Shown here one piece after another: positions 1 to 8,198 of a stretch of DNA of 64,000 nt. A program made the position numbers and the translations under genes. Position 1 is the first letter of the stretch. The number at the start of each line of letters is the position of its first letter. The notes under the pieces are model-generated. The model was not told the origin of the DNA. It saw nothing but the letters and a program-made list of their open reading frames with translations, and ran no database searches. Where the stretch lies: the NCBI RefSeq assembly GCF_000332075.2, contig NZ_ALVU02000001.1, positions 310,001 to 374,000 on the forward strand, read 5' to 3'. This DNA is from Synechocystis sp. PCC 7509 (GTDB lineage Bacteria; Cyanobacteriota; Cyanobacteriia; Cyanobacteriales; Chroococcidiopsidaceae).

Positions 1-176
1 GGGAGGTACTTTATTTTACGACTATCGGCAACATCAAGCCAACCAACGATCGCATCTTTTAAGTTAGCCATGACTTCCTCCATAGTATCCCCTTCAGTAA
101 TACAACCAACGAGTTCGGGAACTTCCGCCCAATAGCCGCCTTCTTCTGCTGAATGAACAATTGCTTTGATTTTCAT
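1..176 (-). CDS. HicB-family antitoxin (partial, 3' end off window)
   Basis: Fifty-eight codons are visible, from an ATG at 176 to the left edge, with no stop. The protein begins MKIKAIVHSAEEGGYWAEVP and continues with PELVGCITEGDTMEEV. This is the N-terminal pattern of the HicB-like antitoxin fold: a short beta strand, a G-Y-W-A-E-V-P-E-L-x-G-C core, then a helix starting TMEE. In type II toxin-antitoxin pairs HicB neutralises the RNase HicA. No HicA-like ORF lies on the upstream side, where ygfZ ends 51 bp away, so a hicA partner, if there is one, would be beyond the left edge. Solitary HicB-like proteins are also common in cyanobacteria. The family call is good; toxin-antitoxin function is inference. 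Confidence 0.75.
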   Translation of the reverse strand, partial: MKIKAIVHSAEEGGYWAEVPELVGCITEGDTMEEVMANLKDAIVGWLDVADSRKIKYL

Positions 177-227
177 AAACCTGTTGTGCTAGTCGCTTTT
201 GAATATGCTAACAACCATTTTTTACAC

Positions 228-1259
228 TTATAGCGAAACCCGGCTTAAAAACGGTACTTCCACTACTTCGCCTGTAGTTTCACCTATTTGGACTATTAAA
301 CCCGCACCACCTGCTTTGGTGCGAATGTAACCTAAGCCAAAAAAACCGCGATCGCTCTCTACAATACTTGTAAGTTTTCCAACTTTTTCCTCTCCTACCA
401 TAATTACACTGCCAACTTCAGCCACACCATTAAGTTTAATTCCCCACAAGTTTTGTTTTACACCTTTATAGGTATTCAATCGCGCGATCGTTTCTTGTCC
501 GATATAGCAGCCTTTATCAAAAGAGATTGTCTGTAATAACCCTGCTTCTAAAGGATTGTAATCATCAGTTAGTTCTTTATCTGGTACGGGACGACCTTGT
601 TTAATTCTCAACTGTTCCCAAACGCGATCGCCCATTGGTACAGCATCCGCTTCTACTATGCTTTTCCATACCTTTGCGGCATTCTCCGCCGGAACAATTA
701 AAGTATATCCAGGTGTTGCAAGTCCGCTTCCTACAGCTGTTCGTACATCGTCGATTAACAAATGATTGCCTACTGGTTGCCCAATAATTGCCTCTAAACC
801 TATTTTTGAGACTAAATCGTTACTATTTGCGCCAATTAAGCTAAATATCGCGGTTTTATCGGTAATGTCTGTTAATTCCACCTTGTCGGCAAAAAAGATA
901 TAGCGATCCAACAATTCCAGCAAATATTTATAGCGATTGGGTGACGTTATTAGTAGTACAGAATCGTCCGTAACAATCGCACTAACTAAATCAATTGTTC
1001 TAGCGGTAGAAGTTACAAAAACTGTATCGCAACCTTCTCCAGATTTTAAACGTTCAAAATTGTTGGTACTTTGATTGTGTAAAAAACGCAGGCGATCGCC
1101 TCCTGTAACTTCAATTACTCCCCAATGAGTGCGATCGCAAATTGCTACCCCACTTTGCACCGCTTCTAATGCCTCAGAATCATTCCCAAAACTTACGGGG
1201 ATATCAGAATCAAATGTTGCCCCTGCTGCTGCCTGGATGTCTTGTAACTGTTGAATCAT
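228..1259 (-). CDS. ygfZ: YgfZ/GcvT-like folate-binding protein
   Basis: This 343-residue protein is of the YgfZ type, a tetrahydrofolate-binding relative of the glycine-cleavage T protein that supports repair or synthesis of certain Fe-S clusters. The signature K-G-C-Y-x-G-Q-E is at residues 249-256 (FDKGCYIGQET), with the conserved cysteine at 251. The length fits the family, and the ATG start gives MIQQLQDIQAAAGATF, the usual beginning. It is the fourth gene of a close-packed minus-strand series (cimA, secreted protein, unknown protein, ygfZ); the gap to the upstream gene is 21 bp. A GcvT proper is excluded by the diagnostic motif and the absence of other gcv genes. Confidence 0.9.
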   Translation of the reverse strand: MIQQLQDIQAAAGATFDSDIPVSFGNDSEALEAVQSGVAICDRTHWGVIEVTGGDRLRFLHNQSTNNFERLKSGEGCDTVFVTSTARTIDLVSAIVTDDSVLLITSPNRYKYLLELLDRYIFFADKVELTDITDKTAIFSLIGANSNDLVSKIGLEAIIGQPVGNHLLIDDVRTAVGSGLATPGYTLIVPAENAAKVWKSIVEADAVPMGDRVWEQLRIKQGRPVPDKELTDDYNPLEAGLLQTISFDKGCYIGQETIARLNTYKGVKQNLWGIKLNGVAEVGSVIMVGEEKVGKLTSIVESDRGFFGLGYIRTKAGGAGLIVQIGETTGEVVEVPFLSRVSL

Positions 1260-1280
1260 AAGATTTTGCCAATTAGTTTA

Positions 1281-1787
1281 TTAAGTAGTGGGCAATTCGG
1301 CAAATACGCGATCAATTAAATGGGTAGCTTTTTCATCCAATAGTTGCCAGTCAACATCACCTGTTTCATCAATTAAGCTAGTGTCAATCGCCACGACATA
1401 ATTAGGCGACTCGGCGAGTAAAAAACTATAGCTGTCAAAACAAACTTGATAACATAGTTCCCATAAATCAATTTTGACCGTTTCTAAGCCTTCTTTGTGC
1501 AAACACAAATGGTAGCCAGGTGTAGGGGTGGGTAGCTGCATTAAAGCTTGTTCGATTTCCTCTACCTGTTCGCCTTGCGCCGACTCAAGTTGTTTGACTA
1601 AATTAGCTACTTCTGTTTTTGTTTCTTCGGTAGTTTCTGGCTGCCAAATTAGCACATTTTCGTAAGTTTCCTTCCAAGCACTGCTATCTAGTTGCTTGCG
1701 AATGCGATCGAGAATGCGAATAAAAGCAGGTTGCATAAGTAATTCTGCTTGCTGCCATGCAATATTATCAGCAAATTTCGGCGGCAT
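1281..1787 (-). CDS. Conserved cyanobacterial-type protein of unknown function
   Basis: A 168-residue soluble acidic protein that I cannot place in a named family. It has no signal peptide or membrane segment. The N-terminal half is predicted helical (AWQQAELLMQPAFIRILDRI), followed by an E/Q-rich helix and a C-terminal part of probable beta strands (YHLCLHKEGLETVKIDLWEL, then FDSYSFLLAE and VVAIDTSLIDE). It sits 7 bp after the secreted-protein gene and 21 bp before ygfZ, so co-transcription with cimA and ygfZ is likely. That position is the only functional hint. Its in-frame length and operon position make it a real gene. Confidence 0.75.
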   Translation of the reverse strand: MPPKFADNIAWQQAELLMQPAFIRILDRIRKQLDSSAWKETYENVLIWQPETTEETKTEVANLVKQLESAQGEQVEEIEQALMQLPTPTPGYHLCLHKEGLETVKIDLWELCYQVCFDSYSFLLAESPNYVVAIDTSLIDETGDVDWQLLDEKATHLIDRVFAELPTT

Positions 1788-1794
1788 GAATAGT

Positions 1795-2337
1795 TTATTT
1801 TGTGGGAGTCGTGACTACAAGGGGTTCAAGAATGGTATTGAAGAAATAAATGCGATAGCGCAAGCGCGCACGCAGGGCTTCGCAATATCTTGATTGCGTA
1901 GAACAAATGGCTTCAATTGTTATATTAGTTGCTTTACTCACATCTATTGCTACTAACTCTTTAATTCCCGGAGAGATTGTTTTAGTTTCCGTTTTGTCGC
2001 CATCCACGTAAAAATTGACAGTAACGGGGGGACTACTGGGATTATTGTCTCGCATTCCCAAGCCTAGACGTAAAGTTTGAAATAATGGGCGATCGTCATC
2101 ATTTCTAATTTTACAAGTTACCGCCGCCGACCTTGTACCCGTACCCAAATAAAACGGACTTGTATAAATAGCTTTGGCAACAGCGACATCTAAAGGAGTT
2201 TGACGAAAAGTTCCTAGTCCACTATTTACACACTTTGCCTGTACTAAAGAAACTGGAGTTTGTGCTTGTAAAGGGCTTGCACCAATAGTTACTAAGCTAA
2301 TTGACAAAATTGCTGCTTGGAGAATTGATTTTTGCAT
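1795..2337 (-). CDS. Secreted protein of unknown function
   Basis: A 180-residue protein with a clear Sec signal peptide: a Lys near the start, a hydrophobic core (ILQAAILSISLVTIGA) and a likely cleavage after SPLQA-Q near residue 26. The mature part has four cysteines (in KCVNSG, TCKIRN, ICSTQ and YCEAL), suggesting two disulfides in the periplasm or outside the cell, and looks beta-rich (PPVTVNFYVDGDKTETKTIS). I do not recognise the family. It lies 9 bp after cimA and 7 bp before the next gene, inside the same minus-strand run. Export is well supported; function is unknown. Confidence 0.72.
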   Translation of the reverse strand: MQKSILQAAILSISLVTIGASPLQAQTPVSLVQAKCVNSGLGTFRQTPLDVAVAKAIYTSPFYLGTGTRSAAVTCKIRNDDDRPLFQTLRLGLGMRDNNPSSPPVTVNFYVDGDKTETKTISPGIKELVAIDVSKATNITIEAICSTQSRYCEALRARLRYRIYFFNTILEPLVVTTPTK

Positions 2338-2346
2338 AATTATGTT

Positions 2347-3945
2347 TTAGTGAATTTCGCTTACTGCTACAGGTGGTAATAAACCGTATTCCAACCCTTC
2401 AACTACCGCTTGGTAAGAAGCATTGAGAATATTAGTTGATACACCTACCGTAGTCCAGCGTTGAAAGTCGCTACGCCATTCGACAAGTACCCGCGTATTA
2501 GCTGCTGTACCGCTATATTCGTCCAGAATACGGACTTTATAATCTGTTAGTTCAAAGTTGGCAACCTGGGGATAAAAATTGACTAAAGCTTTGCGTAATG
2601 CCGCATCTAGCGCCGCAACGGGCCCATTTCCCTCGGCGGCTTCTAAAATATCTTGACCGTTGACAGCAAGTTTTACTGTAGCCATCGCGCTGCTATTGCA
2701 ACTATCTACGTCTTGAGACAAATCGCAGTGAACTTGAAAGCCTTTAATTGTAAATAAATGCTGGCGTTTCCCTAAAGCTTCCCGCATGAGTAATTCAAAA
2801 CTTGCCTCCGCCGCTTCAAATTGATAACCTTGGCTTTCTAATTCCTTCAGGTGGCGCAATATTTGCCTAGCTGCGGGGTTATTTTTATCTAATTCAATTC
2901 CAAAAGTCCGCGCTTTTGCTAAGACGTTACTAAGTCCCGCTTGTTCGGAAATAACTATCCGGCGATTATTACCAATTTTTTCGGGTTCAATATGTTCGTA
3001 AGTTAAAGGATTTTTCTCTACCGCCGAGACGTGAATTCCGCCTTTATGAGCAAAAGCCGAACGCCCGACAAAAGCTGCGTGTTCATTGGGTGCAAGGTTG
3101 ACAACTTCGCTAATAAATCTACTTGCAGTAGTCAGTTGAGTAAGTTTATCTTCTGGGAGACAGTCGTAGCCTAACTTTAATTGCAGATTGGGAATAACTG
3201 AACAAAGGTTAGCATTGCCGCAACGTTCGCCATAGCCATTAATTGTCCCTTGTACCATTGTCGCCCCTTCAAGTACCGCCGCGATCGCATTTGCAACCGC
3301 AGTATCGGCATCATTATGAGTATGGATACCAATTTGAGTGTTGGGGGGCAAAAATTGCTTGACATCGCGGACAATCAGGCTAATCTCGTGGGGTAATGTT
3401 CCGCCATTGGTATCGCACAAAGCCACCCATTGCGCCCCCGCAGTTACCGCAGTTAGTAAGGTTTTTAGGGCATAATCTTTATTTTGTTTATAGCCATCAA
3501 ACCAGTGTTCGGCATCATATATGACTTTGCGCCCCGATAATTGGAGAAAGGCGATCGTGTCGCGGATCATCTCTAAGTTTTCTTCTAAGCTAGTCTTCAA
3601 ACCCTCTATAACGTGCAAATCCCAAGATTTACCGAAAATAGTTACCCAACGAGTTCCCGCCGCTAGAATCGCTTGCAGCATCGGATCGGTTGCTGCCGAT
3701 ATATTCGGGCGACGAGTAGAACAAAAAGCGACAATTTCGGCGTTAGTTAAAGGTTCTTTTTGAAGTTGCCAAAAAAATTGTACATCTTTAGGATTTGCCC
3801 CTGGCCATCCCCCCTCAATAAAAGGCACTCCCAAAGCGTCTAATTGTCTAGCGATGCGAAGTTTATCTTCTATAGATACTGATAAGCCTTCTCTTTGAGT
3901 TCCATCTCTTAAGGTAGTGTCATAAATCCAAAGCGGTGTTGCCAT
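2347..3945 (-). CDS. cimA: Citramalate synthase (CimA), HMGL/LeuA-type
   Basis: This 532-residue enzyme belongs to the 2-isopropylmalate/citramalate synthase family. The first catalytic motif DTTLRDGTQREG is at residues 9-20, and the metal-binding H-T-H is at 208-210, followed by NGYGERCGNANL. The C-terminal third is the LeuA-type dimerisation/regulatory domain. The N-terminal sequence (LSVSIEDKLRIARQL, GVPFIEGGWPGANPKD) is the CimA subgroup pattern rather than LeuA or homocitrate synthase. CimA condenses pyruvate and acetyl-CoA to citramalate, a threonine-independent route to 2-oxobutyrate for isoleucine. It heads a four- or five-gene minus-strand run. Family certain; citramalate rather than isopropylmalate very likely. 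Confidence 0.93.
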   Translation of the reverse strand: MATPLWIYDTTLRDGTQREGLSVSIEDKLRIARQLDALGVPFIEGGWPGANPKDVQFFWQLQKEPLTNAEIVAFCSTRRPNISAATDPMLQAILAAGTRWVTIFGKSWDLHVIEGLKTSLEENLEMIRDTIAFLQLSGRKVIYDAEHWFDGYKQNKDYALKTLLTAVTAGAQWVALCDTNGGTLPHEISLIVRDVKQFLPPNTQIGIHTHNDADTAVANAIAAVLEGATMVQGTINGYGERCGNANLCSVIPNLQLKLGYDCLPEDKLTQLTTASRFISEVVNLAPNEHAAFVGRSAFAHKGGIHVSAVEKNPLTYEHIEPEKIGNNRRIVISEQAGLSNVLAKARTFGIELDKNNPAARQILRHLKELESQGYQFEAAEASFELLMREALGKRQHLFTIKGFQVHCDLSQDVDSCNSSAMATVKLAVNGQDILEAAEGNGPVAALDAALRKALVNFYPQVANFELTDYKVRILDEYSGTAANTRVLVEWRSDFQRWTTVGVSTNILNASYQAVVEGLEYGLLPPVAVSEIH

Positions 3946-3995
3946 AAAAACTAATTAGACTAAGAGGGATATCAAAAATAGGAAAATAGAATAAT

Positions 3996-4334
3996 ATGCC
4001 CCAAGTTTTTGCCCAGGGTAAGGTAATAGTTTGCAATACTGGCGATAATCTTCGTCAGGTACTACTCAATAATGATATCAATCTCTACAATGGCAACGCT
4101 TCCATAATTAATTGTCATGGACTAGGTACTTGCGGTACTTGTGCTGTGATGGTAGAAGGAGAAGTTTCTGAAGTAACTTGGCAAGATAAAACTCGGCGCA
4201 GTCTTCCCCCTCATTCTCCCACTAAAAATCTCCGTCTTGCTTGTCAAACCAAGGTTTTAGGCGATGTAAATGTGACAAAATTTGATGGTTTTTGGGGCCA
4301 AGGTGAAAAAGTCGTTTGGACGGCAAAAGTTTAG
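3996..4334 (+). CDS. [2Fe-2S] ferredoxin with adrenodoxin-like cysteine spacing
   Basis: A 112-residue soluble [2Fe-2S] protein. The ligand cysteines are C40, C46, C49 and C83 (CHGLGTCGTC, then LACQTK), a C-x5-C-x2-C-x33-C pattern. Photosynthetic plant-type ferredoxins have C-x4-C-x2-C-x29-C; the x5 spacing recalls adrenodoxin-type ferredoxins. The first copy of the motif is preceded by a basic loop, and the C terminus is short and basic. The gene is divergent from cimA and is followed 14 bp later by a cytochrome b-like membrane protein, so the two probably form an electron-transfer pair. It is unlikely to be the major photosynthetic ferredoxin PetF. Confidence 0.88.
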   Translation: MPQVFAQGKVIVCNTGDNLRQVLLNNDINLYNGNASIINCHGLGTCGTCAVMVEGEVSEVTWQDKTRRSLPPHSPTKNLRLACQTKVLGDVNVTKFDGFWGQGEKVVWTAKV

Positions 4335-4348
4335 GTACTAGGGGAAAT

Positions 4349-5053
4349 ATGAAATTCTCTCAGCCTTATCAACCCCTACTACTCCGTATTTTGCATGGGT
4401 TAACAGGTCTATTTCTAGTTGCGGCAATTTTGACAGCTTTCTGGACTTACAACACTTTTGATGGACGCTGGGGGAAGCTTCCCCTTCCTTACTACTCTGA
4501 CATTGAAGGTTTACATGGGGCCTTTGGGCTATTTACCTTGCTCATTTTTCCTCTATTTGTTCTTTATGCCTTCCATCGGGGACAAAAAAAATTGCTGCAA
4601 CCCGATTTTTTAGTCAAGCTGAATCAAGTTAACAAACCTATTTGGTGGTATACCTTAAACCGATTTTCTAATACCCTGATAATTTTGTCCCTCACTTTCG
4701 CCGTTTTTAGTGGCAAAATGATGGACGAGAAATGGTTGCCTAATGGAGAACTAAATCGCTTTTGGTACTATGCCCACCTAGTATCATGGGTAATTATCAT
4801 AGGTTGTATTGCTCTGCATCTGCTCTTAAACGCCAAAGTGGGAGGATTACCATTACTGCTATCGATGTTAAACTGGCGATTTCGTGCCAAAGATAGCCCC
4901 GCATTGTGGTCTACTCATATTGCTAATTGGTGGTCTTGGCGACGGAGTACGCAATTAAACTTAAAATCTATTTCTCTACTTACCGTCTTAGAAATGCTGG
5001 TGTTAATAAGTATTGCGTCTGCGTGGATCATTTCGCTATTCAAAGAGTTTTAA
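4349..5053 (+). CDS. Cytochrome b561-type membrane protein
   Basis: From the ATG at 4349 (preceded by AGGGGAAAT) the protein is 234 residues. An upstream in-frame start at 4316 would overlap the ferredoxin gene and adds only a poor leader. It has four or five hydrophobic helices. Histidines at 16 (RILHGL), 56 (GLHGAFG), 143 (YYAHLVSW) and 157 (IALHLLL) fall in or at the ends of helices, as expected of a di-heme b-type cytochrome of the b561/hydrogenase-cytochrome-b superfamily. Together with the preceding ferredoxin it suggests membrane electron transfer between a soluble Fe-S carrier and the quinone pool. The substrate is not identifiable from sequence. Confidence 0.8.
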   Translation: MKFSQPYQPLLLRILHGLTGLFLVAAILTAFWTYNTFDGRWGKLPLPYYSDIEGLHGAFGLFTLLIFPLFVLYAFHRGQKKLLQPDFLVKLNQVNKPIWWYTLNRFSNTLIILSLTFAVFSGKMMDEKWLPNGELNRFWYYAHLVSWVIIIGCIALHLLLNAKVGGLPLLLSMLNWRFRAKDSPALWSTHIANWWSWRRSTQLNLKSISLLTVLEMLVLISIASAWIISLFKEF

Positions 5054-5127
5054 ATTTTTACCGATTAGCAAAAGGAACAAAGATTAATCGCTAGGCTAGA
5101 TAGGGGGAAAAAGGAGCATAGTTTGGC

Positions 5128-6180
5128 ATGACAACGGATGTATTGATTATTGGTGGTGGAGTAATTGGTTTAGCAACTGCCATTGAATTAAAATTGCGAT
5201 CGCATTGCGTAACTATAATTGTCCGCGATTTCAACTCTGGTGCAAGTCACGCCGCCGCCGGAATGTTAGCGCCCGAAGCCGAACAAATTCCCCCTGGTGC
5301 AATGTTAGACCTTTGCTTGCTGTCGCGGCAACTATACCCAGATTGGACGAGCAAAATTGAGCATCTTAGCGGTTTAAGTACAGGCTATTGGAATTGTGGC
5401 ATTTTAGCCCCAGTTTACGCAAAAACGAGCCGAAATAATGGTCACTGGTTAGATAAAAAAGCAACTTCTCAGCATCAGTCTAATTTAAGCGCCGATGTAG
5501 TTGGTAGTTGGTGGTATCCCGAAGATGGACAGGTAGACAATCGGGCTTTAACTAATGCCCTTCGCGCCAGTGCGATCGCCTTAGGTGTAATTATTCAAGA
5601 TAAAGTCACAGTCAAAAACTTTATCTATCAGCAAAATCGCGTTACAGGAGTTTGCACCACAGCTAACGATCTTATCCATGCCGAACATTATGTACTAGCA
5701 ACGGGCGCTTGGTCGCAGGAATTATTACCCATTCCCGTACATCCCAAAAAAGGACAAATGTTATCGGTGCGCGTAACTGATAAAGAATTGCCCTTAAAAC
5801 AAGTTTTATTTGGCTCAGATATATACATAGTTCCCCGCGCTGATGGGAGAATTATTATCGGTGCAACTATGGAAGATGTAGGCTTTACTCCCTACAATAC
5901 TCCCGCAGGTATGCAATTGCTTCTACAACGGGCTATCCGACTTTTTCCCCCATTGCAGCATTATCCAATTGAAGAATTTTGGTGGGGTTTTCGTCCCGCA
6001 ACGCCGGACGAGTTACCAATTTTAGGTGCTAGTCCTTACGATAATCTTACTCTTGCTACTGGTCATTATCGCAATGGCATCCTTTTAGCCCCAGTAACCG
6101 CTAATCTAGTTGCAGATGTCATAAATAACAAAAATTCTTCTTTACTAGAACATTTCCACTACTCCCGGTTTTACAGTTAA
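5128..6180 (+). CDS. thiO: Glycine oxidase ThiO (thiamine synthesis)
   Basis: A 350-residue FAD-dependent amine oxidase of the DAO family. The dinucleotide-binding motif [12 protein letters not shown] is at residues 7-18, and the C-terminal [14 protein letters not shown] is diagnostic of ThiO. ThiO oxidises glycine to the dehydroglycine used to build the thiazole of thiamine. The ATG follows GGGGGAAAAAGGAG. thiG begins 19 bp after the stop in another frame. In Nostoc and some other cyanobacteria the two are one fused protein; here they are separate genes. No TPP riboswitch signature is evident in the 74 bp upstream. Confidence 0.92.
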   Translation: MTTDVLIIGGGVIGLATAIELKLRSHCVTIIVRDFNSGASHAAAGMLAPEAEQIPPGAMLDLCLLSRQLYPDWTSKIEHLSGLSTGYWNCGILAPVYAKTSRNNGHWLDKKATSQHQSNLSADVVGSWWYPEDGQVDNRALTNALRASAIALGVIIQDKVTVKNFIYQQNRVTGVCTTANDLIHAEHYVLATGAWSQELLPIPVHPKKGQMLSVRVTDKELPLKQVLFGSDIYIVPRADGRIIIGATMEDVGFTPYNTPAGMQLLLQRAIRLFPPLQHYPIEEFWWGFRPATPDELPILGASPYDNLTLATGHYRNGILLAPVTANLVADVINNKNSSLLEHFHYSRFYS

Positions 6181-6199
6181 ATATATTTCCTTTTTCAAA

Positions 6200-7027
6200 A
6201 TGCAGACACTCAACCACTCTCAAGACAAATTTTTAGATCGCCCCCTAACTATTGCGGGTAAAACCTTTCAATCGCGCTTGATGACGGGTACGGGAAAATA
6301 CCGCAGCATTGAAGAAATGCAACAAAGTATTATTCAAAGCGGCTGTCAAATTGTCACCGTTGCCGTGCGGAGAGTGCAAAATAACGCCCCAGGACACGAA
6401 GGATTGGCAGAGGCTCTAGATTGGACAAAAATTTGGATGTTGCCCAATACCGCAGGCTGTCAGACGGCGGAAGAAGCGATCCGCGTAGCAAGACTAGGGC
6501 GAGAAATGGCGAAGTTATTAGGACAAGAAGACAATAACTTTGTCAAATTAGAAGTAATCCCCGATCCTAAATACTTATTACCCGATCCAATTGGAACTTT
6601 AGAAGCTGCCGAAAAGCTGGTTAGAGAAGGCTTTGCCGTCTTACCTTATATTAATGCCGATCCAATGCTGGCTAAACGTTTAGAAAATATTGGTTGCGCT
6701 ACGGTTATGCCTCTAGCTTCCCCCATTGGTTCGGGTCAAGGGATGAAAAATGCGGCAAATATTGCCATAATTATTGAAAACTCTGGCATCCCTGTAGTTG
6801 TGGATGCGGGGATTGGTACGCCTAGCGAGGCGGCGCAAGCAATGGAAATGGGCGCAGATGCGTTACTTATTAATAGCGCGATCGCCCTAGCCCAAAATGC
6901 CCCAATTATGGCACGGGCAATGAATCTAGCCGCCCAAGCTGGACGCATGGCGCACCTAGCCGGACGTATCCCAATTAAAGACTATGCGATCGCAAGTTCC
7001 CCCCTAAGTGGCACTATTACCACCTAA
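6200..7027 (+). CDS. thiG: Thiazole synthase ThiG
   Basis: A 275-residue (beta/alpha)8 enzyme that forms the thiazole phosphate of thiamine from deoxyxylulose phosphate, dehydroglycine and the ThiS thiocarboxylate. The Schiff-base lysine is K116 in [10 protein letters not shown], with E118 next to it. The phosphate-binding loops ASPIGSGQG and [20 protein letters not shown] are intact. It starts at an ATG just after thiO. The N-terminal segment before the ThiG core is only about 12 residues ([12 protein letters not shown]), so this is a complete stand-alone ThiG, not a broken fusion. ThiS is not in the window. Confidence 0.95.
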   Translation: MQTLNHSQDKFLDRPLTIAGKTFQSRLMTGTGKYRSIEEMQQSIIQSGCQIVTVAVRRVQNNAPGHEGLAEALDWTKIWMLPNTAGCQTAEEAIRVARLGREMAKLLGQEDNNFVKLEVIPDPKYLLPDPIGTLEAAEKLVREGFAVLPYINADPMLAKRLENIGCATVMPLASPIGSGQGMKNAANIAIIIENSGIPVVVDAGIGTPSEAAQAMEMGADALLINSAIALAQNAPIMARAMNLAAQAGRMAHLAGRIPIKDYAIASSPLSGTITT

Positions 7028-7036
7028 CAATTAAAT

Positions 7037-7060
7037 CTCCAGTCTTTTCTAAGGCTGGAG
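7037..7060 (+). terminator. Hairpin downstream of thiG
   Basis: CTCCAGTCTT and AAGGCTGGAG form a 10-bp stem (one G-T pair) with a TTCT loop, 10 bp after the thiG stop. The following bases are AT-rich but not a clean T tract, so it may be a weak terminator or an RNA-stabilising hairpin. Confidence 0.5.
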
Positions 7061-7151
7061 GTTATATAAAGATTTATTTCTAAGATTTGTGAGTTTATTT
7101 ACAACCTTATGTTACGATTAGTGAAATTTAAGTAACACAAAGGTAAAAAAT

Positions 7152-7331
7152 ATGCCATACACAACAGAAGAAGGCGGTCGCCTAAACAATTTTGCCAAAG
7201 AGCCAACAGTTTACCAAGCAGAAGATCCTACAGGTACAGAAAAGCGTAATTATGTCTTTTTGGGAATAGTTGCGGCAGCTTTAGTTGGTGGTTTAGTATT
7301 TGTAGCTTATTCCGTTTCTTCCGTAAGTTAA
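7152..7331 (+). CDS. psb34: Photosystem II assembly protein Psb34
   Basis: A 59-residue protein, MPYTTEEGGRLNNFAKEPTV with one C-terminal transmembrane helix (VFLGIVAAALVGGLVFVAYS). The N-terminal EEGGRLNNFAKEP segment is the recognisable feature of Psb34 (the Synechocystis Ssl1498 family), a single-helix protein that binds CP47-containing photosystem II assembly intermediates and whose N terminus resembles that of high-light-inducible proteins. The start is set by AAAGGTAAAAAAT before the ATG. Its stop TAA (7329-7331) interlocks with the stop of the convergent dehydrogenase gene. An AT-rich promoter region precedes it after the thiG hairpin. Confidence 0.9.
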   Translation: MPYTTEEGGRLNNFAKEPTVYQAEDPTGTEKRNYVFLGIVAAALVGGLVFVAYSVSSVS

Positions 7332-8194
7332 GAATCATCTCCTTGGATTGCACTAAATAGTGATGAGTAGTCAGCATCTGCAAACCCGCTAGTTATCGCT
7401 ATTTCCAAGATTTTTTTTACCCCCTCAATACTACTAATATTCATCTCTTCCCCTTGGGCTTCATTGATAAATAACTCCGTATCTTTCAATAAGTGCTTAG
7501 TAGGAAAATTGGGATGATCGTAATTGCGATCGCGCATTCGCTGCAATTTTTTGTCAAAAGTGGGCGCATACAAAGCACTTTGACGGAGAATTTGCATAAA
7601 AATGTCAACACTTGCACCTTGACGCTCGACAAAACCTAAACTTAAAGCAAAAGCTGTACTCAAAGAAGCAATTAATTGATTTAAGGCTAGTTTAATCGCT
7701 GAAGCACTGCCTACTTCCCCAATTAATAAGACTTCAGTACCAAAGTTTTGTAATAAATCTTGCCAACGTGTAAATTGCGCCTCTGTACCGCCTACCATAA
7801 CTATTAGCTTGCCAGAATTTGCTTCGGGAATGCTACCTAAAACGGGTGCTTCTAAATAATCTCCTCCAGCCGCGATAATTTCCTTGGCGATCGCTATACT
7901 TTCCTTTGGTGCGATCGTACTCATTTGAATTACAGTTTTTTCTGCTAAATGAGGCTTAACACCCTCGGATAACAACAAGCTGCGGATAGCTGAAGCATTA
8001 GTAAGCATGAGAATAATACAATCGCTATCAATAATTGCCTCTATAGGTTGTTGGGCAATCCTCACCCCTGCCTTTTGGAGGGGTTCTAGCTTTTCTGGAG
8101 TGCGGTTGTATGCTACTAAATCAATTCCAGACTCTACAAGCCTTTGAGCCATTGGTAGCCCCATTAGCCCCGTACCAATAAAACCTACTTGCAT
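7328..8194 (-). CDS. NAD(P)-dependent beta-hydroxyacid dehydrogenase family protein
   Basis: A 288-residue enzyme of the 3-hydroxyisobutyrate dehydrogenase/tartronate semialdehyde reductase family. The Rossmann motif GFIGTGLMGLPMA is at residues 4-16, and the family's catalytic lysine region SASAIKLALNQL and substrate-binding EAPVLGSIPEA are present. The family includes HibDH, GarR and succinic-semialdehyde (GHR/GLYR-type) reductases; substrate choice cannot be read from the sequence. It lies 4 bp after a hydrolase gene on the same strand, so the two are probably co-transcribed. Its 3' end overlaps psb34 by 4 bp. Confidence 0.85.
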   Translation of the reverse strand: MQVGFIGTGLMGLPMAQRLVESGIDLVAYNRTPEKLEPLQKAGVRIAQQPIEAIIDSDCIILMLTNASAIRSLLLSEGVKPHLAEKTVIQMSTIAPKESIAIAKEIIAAGGDYLEAPVLGSIPEANSGKLIVMVGGTEAQFTRWQDLLQNFGTEVLLIGEVGSASAIKLALNQLIASLSTAFALSLGFVERQGASVDIFMQILRQSALYAPTFDKKLQRMRDRNYDHPNFPTKHLLKDTELFINEAQGEEMNISSIEGVKKILEIAITSGFADADYSSLFSAIQGDDS

Positions 8195-8198
8195 AAAT

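Noticed and set aside
5054-5127. TPP riboswitch before thiO
   Set aside because: The gap is only 74 bp and contains no CUGAGA or ACCUGAUCUGG-like element.
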